NCBI GenBank assembly: GCA_009760855.2
Contig: WPIO01000016.1
Location: 4,919,001 to 4,983,000, forward strand
From: Cristatella mucedo
Taxonomy: Eukaryota > Bryozoa > Phylactolaemata > Cristatellidae
DNA: 64,000 nucleotides
Direction: 5' to 3'
The notes beneath the pieces are model-generated. The model worked only from the letters and a program-made list of their open reading frames with translations, was not told the DNA's origin and did not search any database. Below are positions 45,101 to 52,628 of the stretch, piece by piece (position 1 is the stretch's first letter; each line of letters opens with the position of its first letter). The translations under genes were made by a program, and so were the position numbers.

Positions 45101-48100
45101 TCTAAAGTCGTAGAGTAAGGTGCTCACACTTCACGGCCCAGGCCTTGGGTTCGAATCCTTCAGCAGGCAATCCTTTACTGCCTGTTGCAAGGTGGGGTGA
45201 CAGCCGCCAAGGCTCTAATGGTGCTACATAAATGAGAATACTGAATCACCCACACTTTTCTTTACTTGAGGGCCCACGGCAAGACAAAAATGGCATGCCT
45301 GTATCAGCAAACCTCCTGAATACATCGATGGAAAAAACCTGCTCACGATAAGCAATGCCGATGTAAATTTACCAAATATCGACCAACATTGCTTCACTCA
45401 GGCGATCTGCAGACCTCACTTCTGGATTCAGGTAACTGCAGTTTTGGTTTTCAGCATTGCGGGCCTAGCTACACCTGTCTACAGTGGCAGGACACTAACG
45501 ATTGACTGCTACTGGATAGATTAGCTTCGGTTGGATCCCACCGCAACAAAATGTACCTTGTAGCTCTGTCATTAGGGGCTGCAAGCACTGGTGAAGGTAC
45601 TCTGCCTTCACCATCATCAACCTCAGCACGTCTATCAGAAGGCAATTTCTGTTGGCCATATGCATCACTCAAATGTCGAGCAGATAGTGGCTCAGGCGAT
45701 GGTGACATCTCATGAATTCGGCAAGCAGTTGATGCTGATCTGTACGGTGACAGCGACACGTCGTGCAACCCGTCTGATGAGAGCTTAACGGCGGTAGACT
45801 TGGCAGACTTTCTCTTGGTACGACGCTCTTGATAGCCAGGCAACCCCTGATGCTGGCTGCTGGCGCATGCTGATGGCAGCGCTGACGAGCATGAGCTCAC
45901 TCTATGCGATTCTTTTGCAGCAATACCAGCAAGCGACCCGGCAAGCTGGTGGCCTTCGTCTGTGAGCTGGTACCTAAAAAAGAAATATTCTTTTATATAG
46001 CACCTTAACAGAGCCTAATCTCAACCCAGGTGCTTCACATGTGCCGCAGGGCTCGAGCCCACGTCCTCGGCCGTCAAAGGTGAGCACCGTAACTCCTGGG
46101 CCAAATAAGGTCGGCCTATAGTAGCGGTGACATGCAGCTCCGTCAGCCGCGGCCCCGCAGCAACAACTGACCGACAGATGCACAGCAACGAGGCAGATAA
46201 TGAGCTTCCAGCAGAGCTTTCTTTGGAAATCGTGCAATGCAAACCTTAAGACACAGGCTTTGCCTGCTCACTAGCAAGTGAACATAGCACAAACACATCA
46301 AGCAGCAAACAAACAGGATATAAAAGCACACATGTATCCCCTAAGCAAAAGAATTAATTTGCTAACATGGCCGTTCCTCGTGTAAGCGCAAGCTGACACG
46401 ATGGGTACCACAGACTGCCGTAATGTGGCAGAGTAGATCAAGGTCATCTGAATGGCAAGTAGCCATGGCAAAGGCAGCAACCCAGTAAATACAAAGTAGG
46501 AGTTTGATATGGGCTATGGCTGAAAACAAATCCAATAAAGCCATTGTCTAGTGCAGCATCCAATCAGCATGCTGACGACGTTGTCACACAACAAAAGTTG
46601 GCACCTATGCATGCAAATCAGAATTCCACTGCAACAACACCTGGAAGTGGTTAGTTCTAGCAATGATCCTTTCGGGTGCCCAGAGAGCCCGCAAAAATCT
46701 GACGGGCCACTGCTGACCCCATGACCACAACAACAGGCAACAGCAGCTACTGCTGTGACTTTGCTATCCTGTCTGAGTGCTTAAAGAATTAGAGGTTCGG
46801 GGTCTGATCAATTGCACAGGAGGCCGATCGGTGCTTGAGAGATAAATCACTGTAATAGGTGAAGCACAGGGCTACTGAGTGAGCCAGAAGATGGCCAATG
46901 AGTTCTGCACAGAGCAGTAACTGCAGCATGCTGTATCGCCAATTAAGAGTAACCAGCAGCTACTCCGGCTGTAACTTGGCCGCACAAGCACAAGAATCTA
47001 CTTACTTGGCCGGACGGCCAGTCTTTACCGCCAGTCCTTTGCCAACAAGGGTACACATGGACGCCCAAGCAGTGTAGCGGCTGCCGGCAGGCGCCTGTAA
47101 GGAAGCAGCAATAGCGTGCCAATGCCGACTGTGTACTGAGCACAGTGCTAGAAAGTTAGTTTGCTTGCCACTGCAGCAGATGGGATGCACATGCACAGTA
47201 AGCATTACATTAGCTTGCTCGTGCTAGTCAGGTGAAGCAAAGATAAGGGGTTGGAGAAACACACCTTGCAAGCTACGGGCTGCAGCTGGGTGAATGGTGT
47301 AACCATAAAAAAGATAGGGTATGTTGCCGAAAGTTTGCAAACAAAGGAGCCGAATGTACGGCAATTTCGGGGGAGGAGGCAGAGCAGCAAGCGCCCTCGT
47401 TAATAGACCCAATGTTGGTAATGATAACACATTTGCAGGGCACCCTCAGAGAACTCAAATCTCTTTCTGAGCACTTTAAATGTGCTGTAAAGAAAGCATG
47501 TCAATATATTGAATAATAACATGCACAGTTTCACACAGACACACGCATGCGCGCTCACACATACATACACACACACACAGCAACTATGCTGTGAAGAATA
47601 GGTGCGTTTTACCATATTTTTATGTCATCAAGCCAGAGGATGTCGTGATATCAGTCGCAAGCGAGTCCCTGGCTTTGGGGACATATGAACTAAAGGCATG
47701 GTCTCCAAAGGATTTGGGGCTGATTCGATGCACAGCTAAACGACTACAGTCAGCCGAGCTGGTGGTACAATGCCTAGCCTGATTGGCAAGCAGTTTTTAG
47801 AGATTGGTTAGAGCAAGAGGAGAGTGGAGGTACATAAAAGTGAGTGAAAAAGCCTTGAGGTCGATGCACTGCTTGATTAGGAGCCAGTGCAGATCTGTGA
47901 TTAGAGGCATGCTGTGGCTACAGCTACGCTCACGACAGGCAAGCCTAGCAGCTGAATTTTGCACAAACTGCAAGTGCCTGATTGCATAAGCCGGAAACAC
48001 TGCAAACAGTGAGTTAAAGAAGTCGAGACAAGATACTACAAATGCATGGATTTAATTGGATGTGATTTCCCTGTCTAAGCAGGCCCGAATTTGGGAAATG

Positions 48101-49574
48101 TTATGTAGCTGAAAGTAGGCAGACTTGACGGTGGAGCTGATGTGGTCGTGTAGTGAAAGGTCACTTTGGAGCAAGACACCCACATTTCGTACACATACTA
48201 CACGAAATATACTATCACTGACCAATATATGGGCTAGGTTTTCCAATTTCTGAGTCACACTGGTTTACCAATAACTATTAGTAAGTTGGTTTTATCGTCA
48301 ATCAATTTAAGAAGTTTTCCCCGAATCCAAGTGCAGATGTCAGCAATAGTTAACAGCAAGAGAGTGGACAGAGTTTGACATGCTGCAAGGCAAGGAGGGA
48401 TCAAAGCATAGGTACAGCTGTGTGTCATCGGCATAGAAGTGAAAGCCTACATTAAACTTGGCGATCAAATTGGCAAGAAGGAGAGACAAAATTGTGACAA
48501 TAAGAGGACTAGGCATTTAGCCCTAGGGTACCCCCTACTTTAGCGGCTCTTTGAATAATTGCTGCCCACTGATATCAATACTCTAAAGTCTACACTGTGG
48601 TAAGACTTAAACCATTGCTGTACAGTGCCAGTGATGTTCCAGCCTGATGGGAGACACTCCACAAGGACTTTCTGAACAATAGTATCAACAGCAGCCGAAG
48701 GATCGAACAAAACAAGCAGGGAGACTTTATCTAAGTCTGCATTCCTGAGGTCGTGATACATATGAAGCAACGCTGACTCGGTAGAGTAATTAGCCCTAAA
48801 ACCTCACTAGAACTCACTTAGAACTTACGGTTAGAACTCGCGGTTTGAACTTTCAACATGCGAGTTCGGCTGCTCTTCACTACTCGTTCTGGTGTCGTTG
48901 ATAAGAAGAGCATCAGGAAAACATGCACCATTGCATGACTATTGTGCACGTGGTGCGATTGATAGCTACAGCATCAAAGCAGCCAGCAGGTGTGGCCTTC
49001 TGAGGAGCAAGGGGTAAACAGCAAAAAAAATGATCCACAGTAATGTATGTGTGACTATAGTCGCCAGGGGTACAGACATCCCCCCCCCGACATTTACCCT
49101 TGGGGTAGGACATTTCCCCTTGGGGTAGGGCATTTTCTCCCCACGAAATGCTATGATATAAACTGTCTTGTTTACATATCTTGTAAAAATACTATATAGC
49201 ATATAATATATAACACATTCCTATATTATAGTCATAAGAAATGCGGTCGCTGCGGCCCTGCTTTTCGGCAGACCACAAAGTGCAAGGTCAAAGCTCTGCC
49301 CCGGGCGGCCAGCAGCAGACTCGAACGCATAGCAGTATCCTTGGCCGACGCCCCTTCCGACATCGGCACCGCCGGCTACCGCCCCTCCAAACCTCACCGC
49401 CGCCGCAGTTGCTGCTGCACCAGGCGTAGTAGCAGCACGTCGACAGCTGTCACCACCGAGACCGTCTCCGACGATGCCACGCTGGCCGTACTGCCTCTGT
49501 CGGTCTTGCAATTGAGTTGCCACTTATACTGAGTTGATTTTATTTCAATAGAGCGTGAACTTCATTTGATCATG

Positions 49575-49616
<42 letters not shown>

Positions 49617-52389
49617 TTCTTAGTTTTACATTCATCAATATAGGGGGAAATGTCCTACGGGGGAGGGGATGTCGGAGGGAGAAAACGTCCTACAACCAGT
49701 CACCACACTTTGAAGTAATTAAAAGCATTGCAATGCTGCTGCCACTATAACAAAGAAAGCTGGATTTCCAGGCTGCTTGCTAACCTGTCGAAGGATGAGT
49801 GAATAACCCCAAGAAGGAACAACAAATTTTCGAATTGTTTCTCGAGCACATCACTTGCTCTGTGCAGCCAGAAAGATGCCTTCAGAATCTTACAGCATGT
49901 GGATACTGGTCCGGATCATGCTTGACGGCTAGTATTCTGTCTCTTGCTGATATGGAAGGTCGACCCAACAGTCGTTGATAGGTCGAGTTGGATATAAACT
50001 AACAGTATCAGCTTCTTCTGACTGTCTCAGCAATGGGCCACTAGTTCAGGCAACAACTCAGCAAGTAAAACTTATAACCACTTGGGGAAATGCAGAACCT
50101 AAAATGTTAACCTGACCTTGGGGTGGCACTTATACAACCCACCTCACAAAAAGATGTATCACAGAAAGGCTGTGCGAGAAGCTGAAGCTCTTGCTTAGTC
50201 ATCCATCTTTTTGATCCACCATATCTCTGCAATCAAAAAGAGATTAACTCATAGCAAAAAATGCTACCTGTAGATGGCACCAAGGAACCAAGTGGGGAGA
50301 TTGACCAAAATATGAAATCGAATGCAGGCCGTCCCTTCGACAGAAAAAGTGCTGGAAACACTTGATTTCAAAGTGTCAAGAGAAGCTCAGAGGACTTTTA
50401 CAACTTCAACTTCAATCCATAGCACTTTTTTAAATGAATTATATATAGCGAAGATTACAGATGGAAAACTGCTGGTAAGGACCAGCTCAAAACTACTCCT
50501 GTTGCGGTAATGACTCCTAAAGTATTGAAAGTAATCACTCAGATGACTGAGTGTAGGAATCAACAGTAGGTAAGAGGGAGAGAACATGTAAATTCTACTG
50601 AGAGGAGGGCACAGAGGCACGGGCAGTGCAGGGAAACAATGTTCAACCAGAAGACTCCCTACCGTGATACGTGACGATGAAGAGTTAGCAGAAGATGAAA
50701 AGAAAAGAGAGGACGAAGAGGAGCATAAGTATGGGAAGTGAGAACGGCAACGAGCGCAAACAAAAGTGACAGAAGAGGGTGACAGTAGGAGACAAGAGAG
50801 TGCACTGTCCGAAAGACACGGTCTGATGACAGCACTCAATCAGACAACGACTGCTTCAATCGACTCTATGTGGACATATTACAACAACAGCAAAGGCAGC
50901 AGTGGGTGTCCAAAATGGGTCACATCGTAAACAGACTGCAGCTGAGAGGCTAAAGTGACTCTTGCTATGCCAATGAGAATTATAAAGGGCTCGTATTCGA
51001 AATAGCAGCGAATGTATAGTGCTGACCATTTCGACTTGGTCAAACCCAAAACCACCGCATGACTATCACGATCCACTAACCAAAGTGCAATAGTAAGTGT
51101 GCCTGATAGGAACCAGCATTTGCTGGTCATTGAATATGAGACCAATACCAAAGTAAGATAGCACTGCACCAGTGGCCGAAAAAAGAAGAGCGGCTGACAC
51201 GTGCACATGTGCAATATTAGACGACAAAGCATTTTAATGCTACATTAAAACAATATCACAGCAAGGATTATGATGTAAACAAGGAAACCGGCATGAAAAA
51301 ACTGGACGGCACACATAAACATGCCCACACGTGCACGCAGACACACACGTATGCATATCGACAACCACCCGAAACAAATTTCTACCTTTGTGCATTTCAA
51401 CTCGCTGTAAGAGAAGCAATACCTAAGAGCTAATGACAAGCAAGGTGTCATGCTTTAACCAATATGCGAAAGCAAACAAGAAGACACTTGGGATGCTGGT
51501 TATTAGGCAACCTAGAAAGTAAACGGCTTTTAGCGCTTGTCAATGCACGTGAGGACATCTGCCGGAAGCAAGCTCCAGAATGTTGGTGCATAAGAAATGA
51601 AGGACCTATCACAAAAACATCTCAATTTATCACGAAAACCTTTCAATTTAGTGCAAAGGCTGGTAAGACGACTGGATGCCGAGGAACAGGTGATGAGAGA
51701 ACACACCGGGTGAGCAAGGCGTTCTGATATGTAGGTTGCTGCAAGCTAGGGAACAACATTATTAATAATACATTGTTTTAGCACCCTCAGAGAACTCGAT
51801 CTTTTTCTAGGCACTTTAAATTTGCTGCTAACGAGGCATGATCAAATGATTAGCGGTAGCATGCTCAATAACAGCAAGGAAGCGATCTGCAAGCTGATTC
51901 TATGCTTGATAGGGAACCAGAGAAGCTCACACGGGATGGGTGCACTGTGCCACAGCTACGCCATTGACGACAGACCAGTCGTTCGTCTAGGTTTTCATCA
52001 CCAGCAAACGATTAAGGGCACAGGCAGACTGAGAGTCCTGAATAGAGGGAGCTGCAGTAATCTAGATGCAGTGTCAAAAAAAAGGTAAACTAGTTTGCTC
52101 AATGCAGAGGTACACCCTCACGATGCACAAGCATGCAGGCCCATATACATGCACACTACACATGCATAAGATCGACAGAAACTCAAAAAGCGCAGGCACG
52201 GCTGCAGCACTTTCAAGGGGCCTAATCACGGAGGCCAGCAGGAGCGGCAGCAGACGAAGGAGCAGGCCAGCCAATAATCCTTACCGAGGAGTCGCCGTGC
52301 ATGGCTAGCAACAGGGCGAAAGCCCCGGACCGAGGCTTTGGTGAGTATGTGCTGCTGTGGGAGAATGATTGACTTGCCTCAGGCAATCT
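24071..52389 (-). CDS. MUS81: MUS81 structure-specific endonuclease subunit, 13 exons, N-terminus missing
   Basis: Catalytic subunit of the XPF/MUS81-family endonuclease that, with EME1/EME2, cuts replication forks, 3' flaps and recombination intermediates in the nucleus. Exons in minus order are 52389-52285, 50226-50143, 47094-47006, 45973-45557, 44425-44289, 42580-42067, 40334-40189, 39960-39842, 36824-36708, 36415-36320, 30551-30355, 27705-27616 and 24137-24071. All phases match and give about 725 residues. In order there is a winged helix ([11 protein letters not shown] to [12 protein letters not shown]) and a long Ser/Ala-rich linker. The nuclease domain follows ([35 protein letters not shown]), then the FYVKRTKD helix block and a C-terminal HhH2 domain ending at TGA. 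The nuclease motif ERKxxxD is intact. The N-terminal HhH exon is not seen. The linker makes the protein longer than the roughly 550-residue vertebrate form. Confidence 0.95.
24498..26785 (-). mobile_element. LINE-A, longest copy, 5'-truncated and decayed
   Basis: Lies in the last MUS81 intron. Minus-strand order: a linker before the RT ([20 protein letters not shown]), RT fingers ([31 protein letters not shown]), and the palm with the block [20 protein letters not shown]. The active-site box is altered, reading FNTDDTK where other copies have FYADDTQ. The C-terminal block, 3' UTR, hairpin and (ATT)n tail follow. It has stops and frameshifts, and a 192-bp in-frame tandem duplication at about 25210-25593. 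Confidence 0.93.
25210..25593 (-). repeat. 192-bp tandem duplication inside LINE-A ORF2
   Basis: TTAGATGTG recurs at 25210 and 25402, and GCCGTTCC at 25391 and 25583, giving a constant offset of 192 bp (64 codons). The two units differ at only a few bases, so the duplication is younger than most decay of the element. Confidence 0.93.
26780..27413 (+). mobile_element. LINE-A 3' copy, head-to-head with the longest copy
   Basis: Starts in the [10 protein letters not shown] reading of the RT C-terminal region and continues through the KAWDSLRLA segment, the 3' UTR, hairpin and (ATT)n tail. The hairpin stem has small changes (GGGCACTTT). Confidence 0.92.
27616..27705 (-). CDS. MUS81: MUS81 exon: HhH2 domain, second part
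   Basis: 90 bp with acceptor GCGTCGCCGTAG and donor CGGCAG|GTGAGT. With the preceding split codon it reads [28 protein letters not shown]. This fits the MUS81 helix after the Tyr-x-Thr-Pro turn, and the phases are 2 in and 2 out. Confidence 0.85.
27706..28620. other. MUS81 intron, GC-richer part
   Basis: An acceptor-like CCCTCTTTTTCAG (minus, ending near 28002) is followed by no frame that fits MUS81. No other gene is supported. Confidence 0.5.
28625..29125 (-). mobile_element. LINE-B 3' copy with ORF2 C-terminus
   Basis: The minus frame includes [38 protein letters not shown] and [10 protein letters not shown], the conserved C-terminal block of a second CR1-like LINE. The family-specific 3' end follows. 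It has the same orientation as MUS81. Confidence 0.9.
29126..29877. other. MUS81 intron without recognised features
   Basis: Contains a short GAGGACGAT triple repeat (about 29749-29773). No gene is seen. Confidence 0.5.
29878..30018 (+). mobile_element. LINE-A terminal fragment
   Basis: Holds the last 120 bases of the 3' UTR, the hairpin (AAAGTGCC...) and a TTATTATCATTATAATTA tail. Confidence 0.88.
30355..30551 (-). CDS. MUS81: MUS81 exon: C-terminal HhH2 domain, first part
   Basis: 197 bp with acceptor TTTCGCCAG and donor GCAGC|GTAAGT. It encodes [20 protein letters not shown], then [20 protein letters not shown] and EQYPTPA. The [12 protein letters not shown] stretch is the hairpin of the helix-hairpin-helix that contacts DNA and the EME partner. 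Confidence 0.95.
30760..30910 (+). mobile_element. LINE-A terminal fragment, diverged
   Basis: Words GGTCCTTGCATGCTTATGTG, CTAACCATATTGAAATGCTT and AGTTAGAAAGAGATGTAGC, then TATTATTATA, follow the LINE-A 3' UTR order. Confidence 0.7.
30911..31620. other. MUS81 intron without recognised features
   Basis: A GGGAGGCTGA direct repeat lies near 31483-31533. No gene or transposon end was recognised. Confidence 0.45.
31621..32332 (+). mobile_element. LINE-A 3' copy, strongly diverged
   Basis: Encodes [20 protein letters not shown], then after frame breaks [18 protein letters not shown] decayed 3' UTR and hairpin follow. Confidence 0.8.
32530..33010 (-). mobile_element. LINE-A 3' copy
   Basis: Carries the (ATT)n tail, hairpin, 3' UTR and about 70 codons of ORF2 C-terminus (minus 33002-32784: [19 protein letters not shown]). 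It lies tail-to-tail with the copy ending at 32332. Confidence 0.9.
33240..33615 (+). pseudogene. Tc1/mariner transposase remnant
   Basis: The plus frame has [15 protein letters not shown], the second catalytic Asp block of DDE Tc1/mariner transposases. WPCQS follows, and after a one-base frameshift the SSDLNTVE block with the third acidic residue. A final [14 protein letters not shown] matches the C-terminus. The G run at 33286-33295 and the frameshift make it inactive. The N-terminal DNA-binding part is absent. Confidence 0.85.
33626..33900 (+). mobile_element. LINE-B 3' fragment
   Basis: Begins near the KTVG/LEE coding block and includes TTCCACAACGATTACTCCTG, CTTCTCACTTTCTCTTTGTT and a decayed terminal end. 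It directly follows the Tc1 remnant. Confidence 0.75.
34130..34736 (-). mobile_element. SINE2 copy split by a LINE-B insertion
   Basis: The minus-strand head with B box GGGTTCGAATCCTG lies at 34629-34736. Its 3' part (GGCTCTT...GTCGCTATACAAAAAGAGG...AATCAGC) lies at 34130-34168. The 460 bp between them is a plus-strand LINE-B. The two halves rejoin into a standard SINE2 layout. Confidence 0.85.
34169..34628 (+). mobile_element. LINE-B copy inserted in SINE2
   Basis: An open C-terminal frame contains [40 protein letters not shown] and [10 protein letters not shown]. It is followed by the LINE-B 3' end with terminal GAGATACATTACATTG. This is the best-preserved LINE-B end in the window. Confidence 0.9.
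34737..35580. other. MUS81 intron without recognised features
   Basis: No coding block, RNA or transposon end was recognised. Confidence 0.5.
35591..35855 (+). repeat. 18-bp minisatellite, about 14 full units plus one 12-bp unit
   Basis: The unit CTCACGGGCTCACAAACG repeats nearly perfectly. After the fourth unit one shortened copy (CTCACGCAAACG) lacks 6 bp. Period and deletion are multiples of three, so at least three frames stay open and encode NAHGLT-, LTGSQT- or CEPVSV-type repeats. It lies in the MUS81 intron between 30551 and 36320, so it is not called as coding. Confidence 0.96.
36263..36280. repeat. C homopolymer in MUS81 intron
   Basis: An uninterrupted C run of about a dozen bases lies 40 bp from the donor of the exon ending at 36320, on its downstream side. 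Confidence 0.85.
36320..36415 (-). CDS. MUS81: MUS81 exon: FYVKRTKD block
   Basis: 96 bp, phase 0, with acceptor TCTGGGCAG and donor TCG|GTAAGA. It encodes [20 protein letters not shown] and then [12 protein letters not shown], closing the nuclease domain. Confidence 0.96.
36708..36824 (-). CDS. MUS81: MUS81 exon: nuclease domain, [11 protein letters not shown] block
   Basis: 117 bp, phase 0, with acceptor TTGATGCAG and donor ACGCAG|GTATAC. It encodes 39 residues including [15 protein letters not shown] and [11 protein letters not shown]. Confidence 0.96.
36825..38064. other. MUS81 intron, mostly unassigned
   Basis: Contains one minus-strand LINE-A tail relic at about 37225-37305 (AATAATACG..., ATGCCCTCAG, AATCTCGTTCTAGG). 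Nothing else was recognised. Confidence 0.5.
38065..38742 (+). mobile_element. LINE-A 3' copy, diverged
   Basis: Frames with [19 protein letters not shown] and [20 protein letters not shown] give the C-terminal block. The hairpin is decayed and the tail is ATATTATTATT. Confidence 0.85.
38800..39235 (-). mobile_element. LINE-A 3' copy, diverged, tail-to-tail with the previous one
   Basis: The plus strand carries complementary LINE-A words (CTTTTAAATGTGGTCAAGTC, AGGCTTTGGAAGCATAG, ACAGAAGTCTAGACAGGAT). The tail itself is lost. Confidence 0.7.
39236..39841. other. MUS81 intron without recognised features
   Basis: No repeat ends or exons were recognised. Confidence 0.45.
39842..39960 (-). CDS. 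MUS81: MUS81 exon: ERKxxxD catalytic motif
   Basis: 119 bp with acceptor CACTGCAG and donor CAGAAG|GTTTGA. It encodes [17 protein letters not shown] and [11 protein letters not shown]. The ERKxxxD signature of the XPF/MUS81 family is complete, which predicts an active nuclease. Confidence 0.97.
40189..40334 (-). CDS. MUS81: MUS81 exon: nuclease domain, GDFVW block
   Basis: 146 bp with acceptor CATTACAG and donor ACAG|GTATGA. It encodes [20 protein letters not shown] followed by [13 protein letters not shown]. The GD of VGDFVW carries a metal-ligand aspartate of the XPF/MUS81 nuclease fold. Confidence 0.96.
40435..40560. repeat. CAG/GCA-rich low-complexity tract
   Basis: Imperfect GCAGCAGCAG/AGCAGCAGT words immediately precede the 5' truncation point of the LINE-A copy at 40555. 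Confidence 0.9.
40555..41928 (+). mobile_element. LINE-A copy with most of the RT palm
   Basis: The plus frame starts [20 protein letters not shown] and continues ITGTALQW, then [20 protein letters not shown]. Stops follow at two points (the YADD box reads with a stop before [11 protein letters not shown]). About 219 open codons follow to the C-terminal block, then the 3' UTR, hairpin and (ATT)n tail. It lies in the MUS81 intron between 40334 and 42067, antisense to the gene. Confidence 0.95.
42067..42580 (-). CDS. MUS81: MUS81 exon: linker and first nuclease strand
   Basis: 514 bp with acceptor TGTCTCTCAG and donor TACGG|GTTTGT. About 145 residues of low-complexity linker (Ser, Ala, Thr, Val; [14 protein letters not shown] is basic) precede [20 protein letters not shown], the first strand of the nuclease domain, whose CVD aspartate is conserved. 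The acceptor was chosen because it alone keeps phase with the previous exon. Confidence 0.88.
42581..43164. other. MUS81 intron without recognised features
   Basis: No repeats or exons were recognised. Confidence 0.45.
43165..43700 (-). mobile_element. LINE-A 3' copy, diverged
   Basis: Carries an AATAACAACAATAACAATAA tail, a decayed hairpin (CCTCAGAGAAC, AAACCTCTTACCGGGCCC) and a plus-strand complement of the C-terminal coding block (GCATGGTCTCTAAAAGATTT). Confidence 0.8.
43875..43962 (+). mobile_element. LINE-A tail fragment
   Basis: TTAGAAAGAGATTAAGTTCTC and a TATTATCATTATTATTACT tail, with a decayed stem. Confidence 0.75.
44289..44425 (-). CDS. MUS81: MUS81 exon: linker with FVYIDASG block
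   Basis: 137 bp with acceptor CATTGCAG and donor ACTG|GTAGGT, phases 2 in and 1 out. It encodes [20 protein letters not shown], consistent with the short beta-strand block between winged helix and nuclease in MUS81. An internal CCG|GTGAGC could act as an alternative donor, but only the longer exon fits the downstream phase. Confidence 0.8.
44750..44876 (+). mobile_element. SINE2 3' part
   Basis: TGGATTCGAGCCCTTCAGAAGG, CACTGCAAGTGGAGGTAATAGC and an end at ACTGAATCAGCAG follow the SINE2 order. Confidence 0.65.
44890..45101 (+). mobile_element. LINE-A terminal fragment
   Basis: 3' UTR words (GCTGACACTGTGCCTGCTGC, CATGTTGACCCTGTGCATGT), a shortened hairpin and a TATTATCATTATTATTAT tail. Confidence 0.88.
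45102..45255 (+). mobile_element. SINE2 copy
   Basis: A head with B box GGGTTCGAATCCTT, core CAATCCTTTACTGCC and end ATAAATGAGAATACTGAATCA. It abuts the tail of the LINE-A fragment. Confidence 0.8.
45557..45973 (-). CDS. MUS81: MUS81 exon: end of winged helix and Ser-rich linker
   Basis: 417 bp with acceptor TTCTTTTTTAG and donor ACAAG|GTACAT. It begins [16 protein letters not shown], the end of the winged helix, then about 120 residues rich in Ser, Ala and Lys with KRKSAKS, a possible basic nuclear-localisation patch. The linker is unconserved and long for the family. A SINE1 copy ends just upstream of the acceptor. Confidence 0.92.
45985..46118 (-). mobile_element. SINE1 copy next to a MUS81 acceptor
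   Basis: Minus-strand head with B box GGGCTCGAGCCCTG. The tail AAGCACCTGGGTTGAGATTAGG...AAGGTGCTATATAAAAGAAT ends about 15 nt before the exon at 45973. It has the same orientation as MUS81. Confidence 0.85.
46119..47005. other. MUS81 intron without recognised features
   Basis: No repeat ends or exons were recognised. Confidence 0.45.
47006..47094 (-). CDS. MUS81: MUS81 exon: winged helix, recognition helix
   Basis: 89 bp with acceptor TCCTTACAG and donor GCCAA|GTAAGT. It encodes [20 protein letters not shown] and GRPAK. The split AA/G lysine codon joins the next exon in frame. Confidence 0.95.
47415..48900 (-). mobile_element. LINE-A 3' copy, diverged, with RT remnant
   Basis: Tail and hairpin at 47415-47475, a CACACA patch at 47530-47580, then the C-terminal block (minus 48000-47797). 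Decayed RT sequence reaches about 48900, including [20 protein letters not shown], a relic of the [13 protein letters not shown] block. Confidence 0.88.
49063..49715. mobile_element. foldback MITE-like element
   Basis: The left end has CATTTACCCTTGGGGTAGG, GTAGGACATTTCCCC and GGCATTTTCTCCCC. The right end has the inverse words GGGGGAAATGTCCTAC, GGGGATGTCGGAGGGAG and AAAACGTCCTAC. The interior is GC-rich, then has a (TA)n run at 49577-49612. No transposase is present, so it would depend on an autonomous partner. Confidence 0.75.
49577..49612. repeat. (TA)n run
   Basis: About 18 TA units inside the MITE-like element. Confidence 0.95.
50143..50226 (-). CDS. MUS81: MUS81 exon: winged helix, middle
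   Basis: 84 bp, phase 0, with acceptor GATTGCAG and donor GAG|GTGGGT. It encodes 28 residues with [19 protein letters not shown], a recognisable MUS81 block. Confidence 0.92.
50227..51750. other. MUS81 intron without recognised features
   Basis: No repeat end was recognised between the exon and the LINE-A tail at 51755. The open frames on both strands lack motifs. Confidence 0.45.
51755..52080 (-). mobile_element. LINE-A 3' fragment, diverged
   Basis: ATTATTAATAATACATTG tail, GCACCCTCAGAGAACTCGAT, TTCTAGGCACTTTAAATTTG, then a plus-strand complement of the ADLHWLP region in decayed form. Confidence 0.8.
52285..52389 (-). CDS. MUS81: MUS81 exon: start of winged helix
   Basis: 105 bp, phase 0 at both ends, with acceptor TTTTGCAG and donor TCG|GTAAGG. 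It encodes 35 residues including [19 protein letters not shown], the block that opens the MUS81 winged-helix region. Confidence 0.9.
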
Positions 52390-52488
52390 CTGCAAAAGTA
52401 AATGAGAAGGCTAATAATGACGGCGCTTATTCCATTGCAACGCAAGTCCTGGTGCATGCAACCCGGAGCAACACTATGAAAAAGCCAA

Positions 52489-52628
52489 GGCTGGTATGGT
52501 CCAGCGGTTAAGGTGCTCGCCCCGACAAAGGCCTGGCCGAGGTCGTGGGATCTAGCCCTGATGCATACGTGAAGCGCCTGAATAGAGACTAGGTTCTCTT
52601 AGGGAGCTATGCAAATGAATTATATAAG
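52489..52628 (+). mobile_element. SINE1 copy
   Basis: Head GGTCCAGCGGTTAAGGTGC, GGTCGTGGGATCTAGCCCTG, then AAGCGCCTGAATAGAGACTA and GTTCTCTTAGGGAGCTATGC. It lies antisense, about 100 bp upstream of a MUS81 exon. Confidence 0.88.

Noticed and set aside
49760-49860. A minus-strand [11 protein letters not shown] reading resembling the MUS81 winged-helix start
   Set aside because: It lies downstream of the exon at 50226-50143, so the order is wrong. The real block is at 52389-52285 with correct phase.
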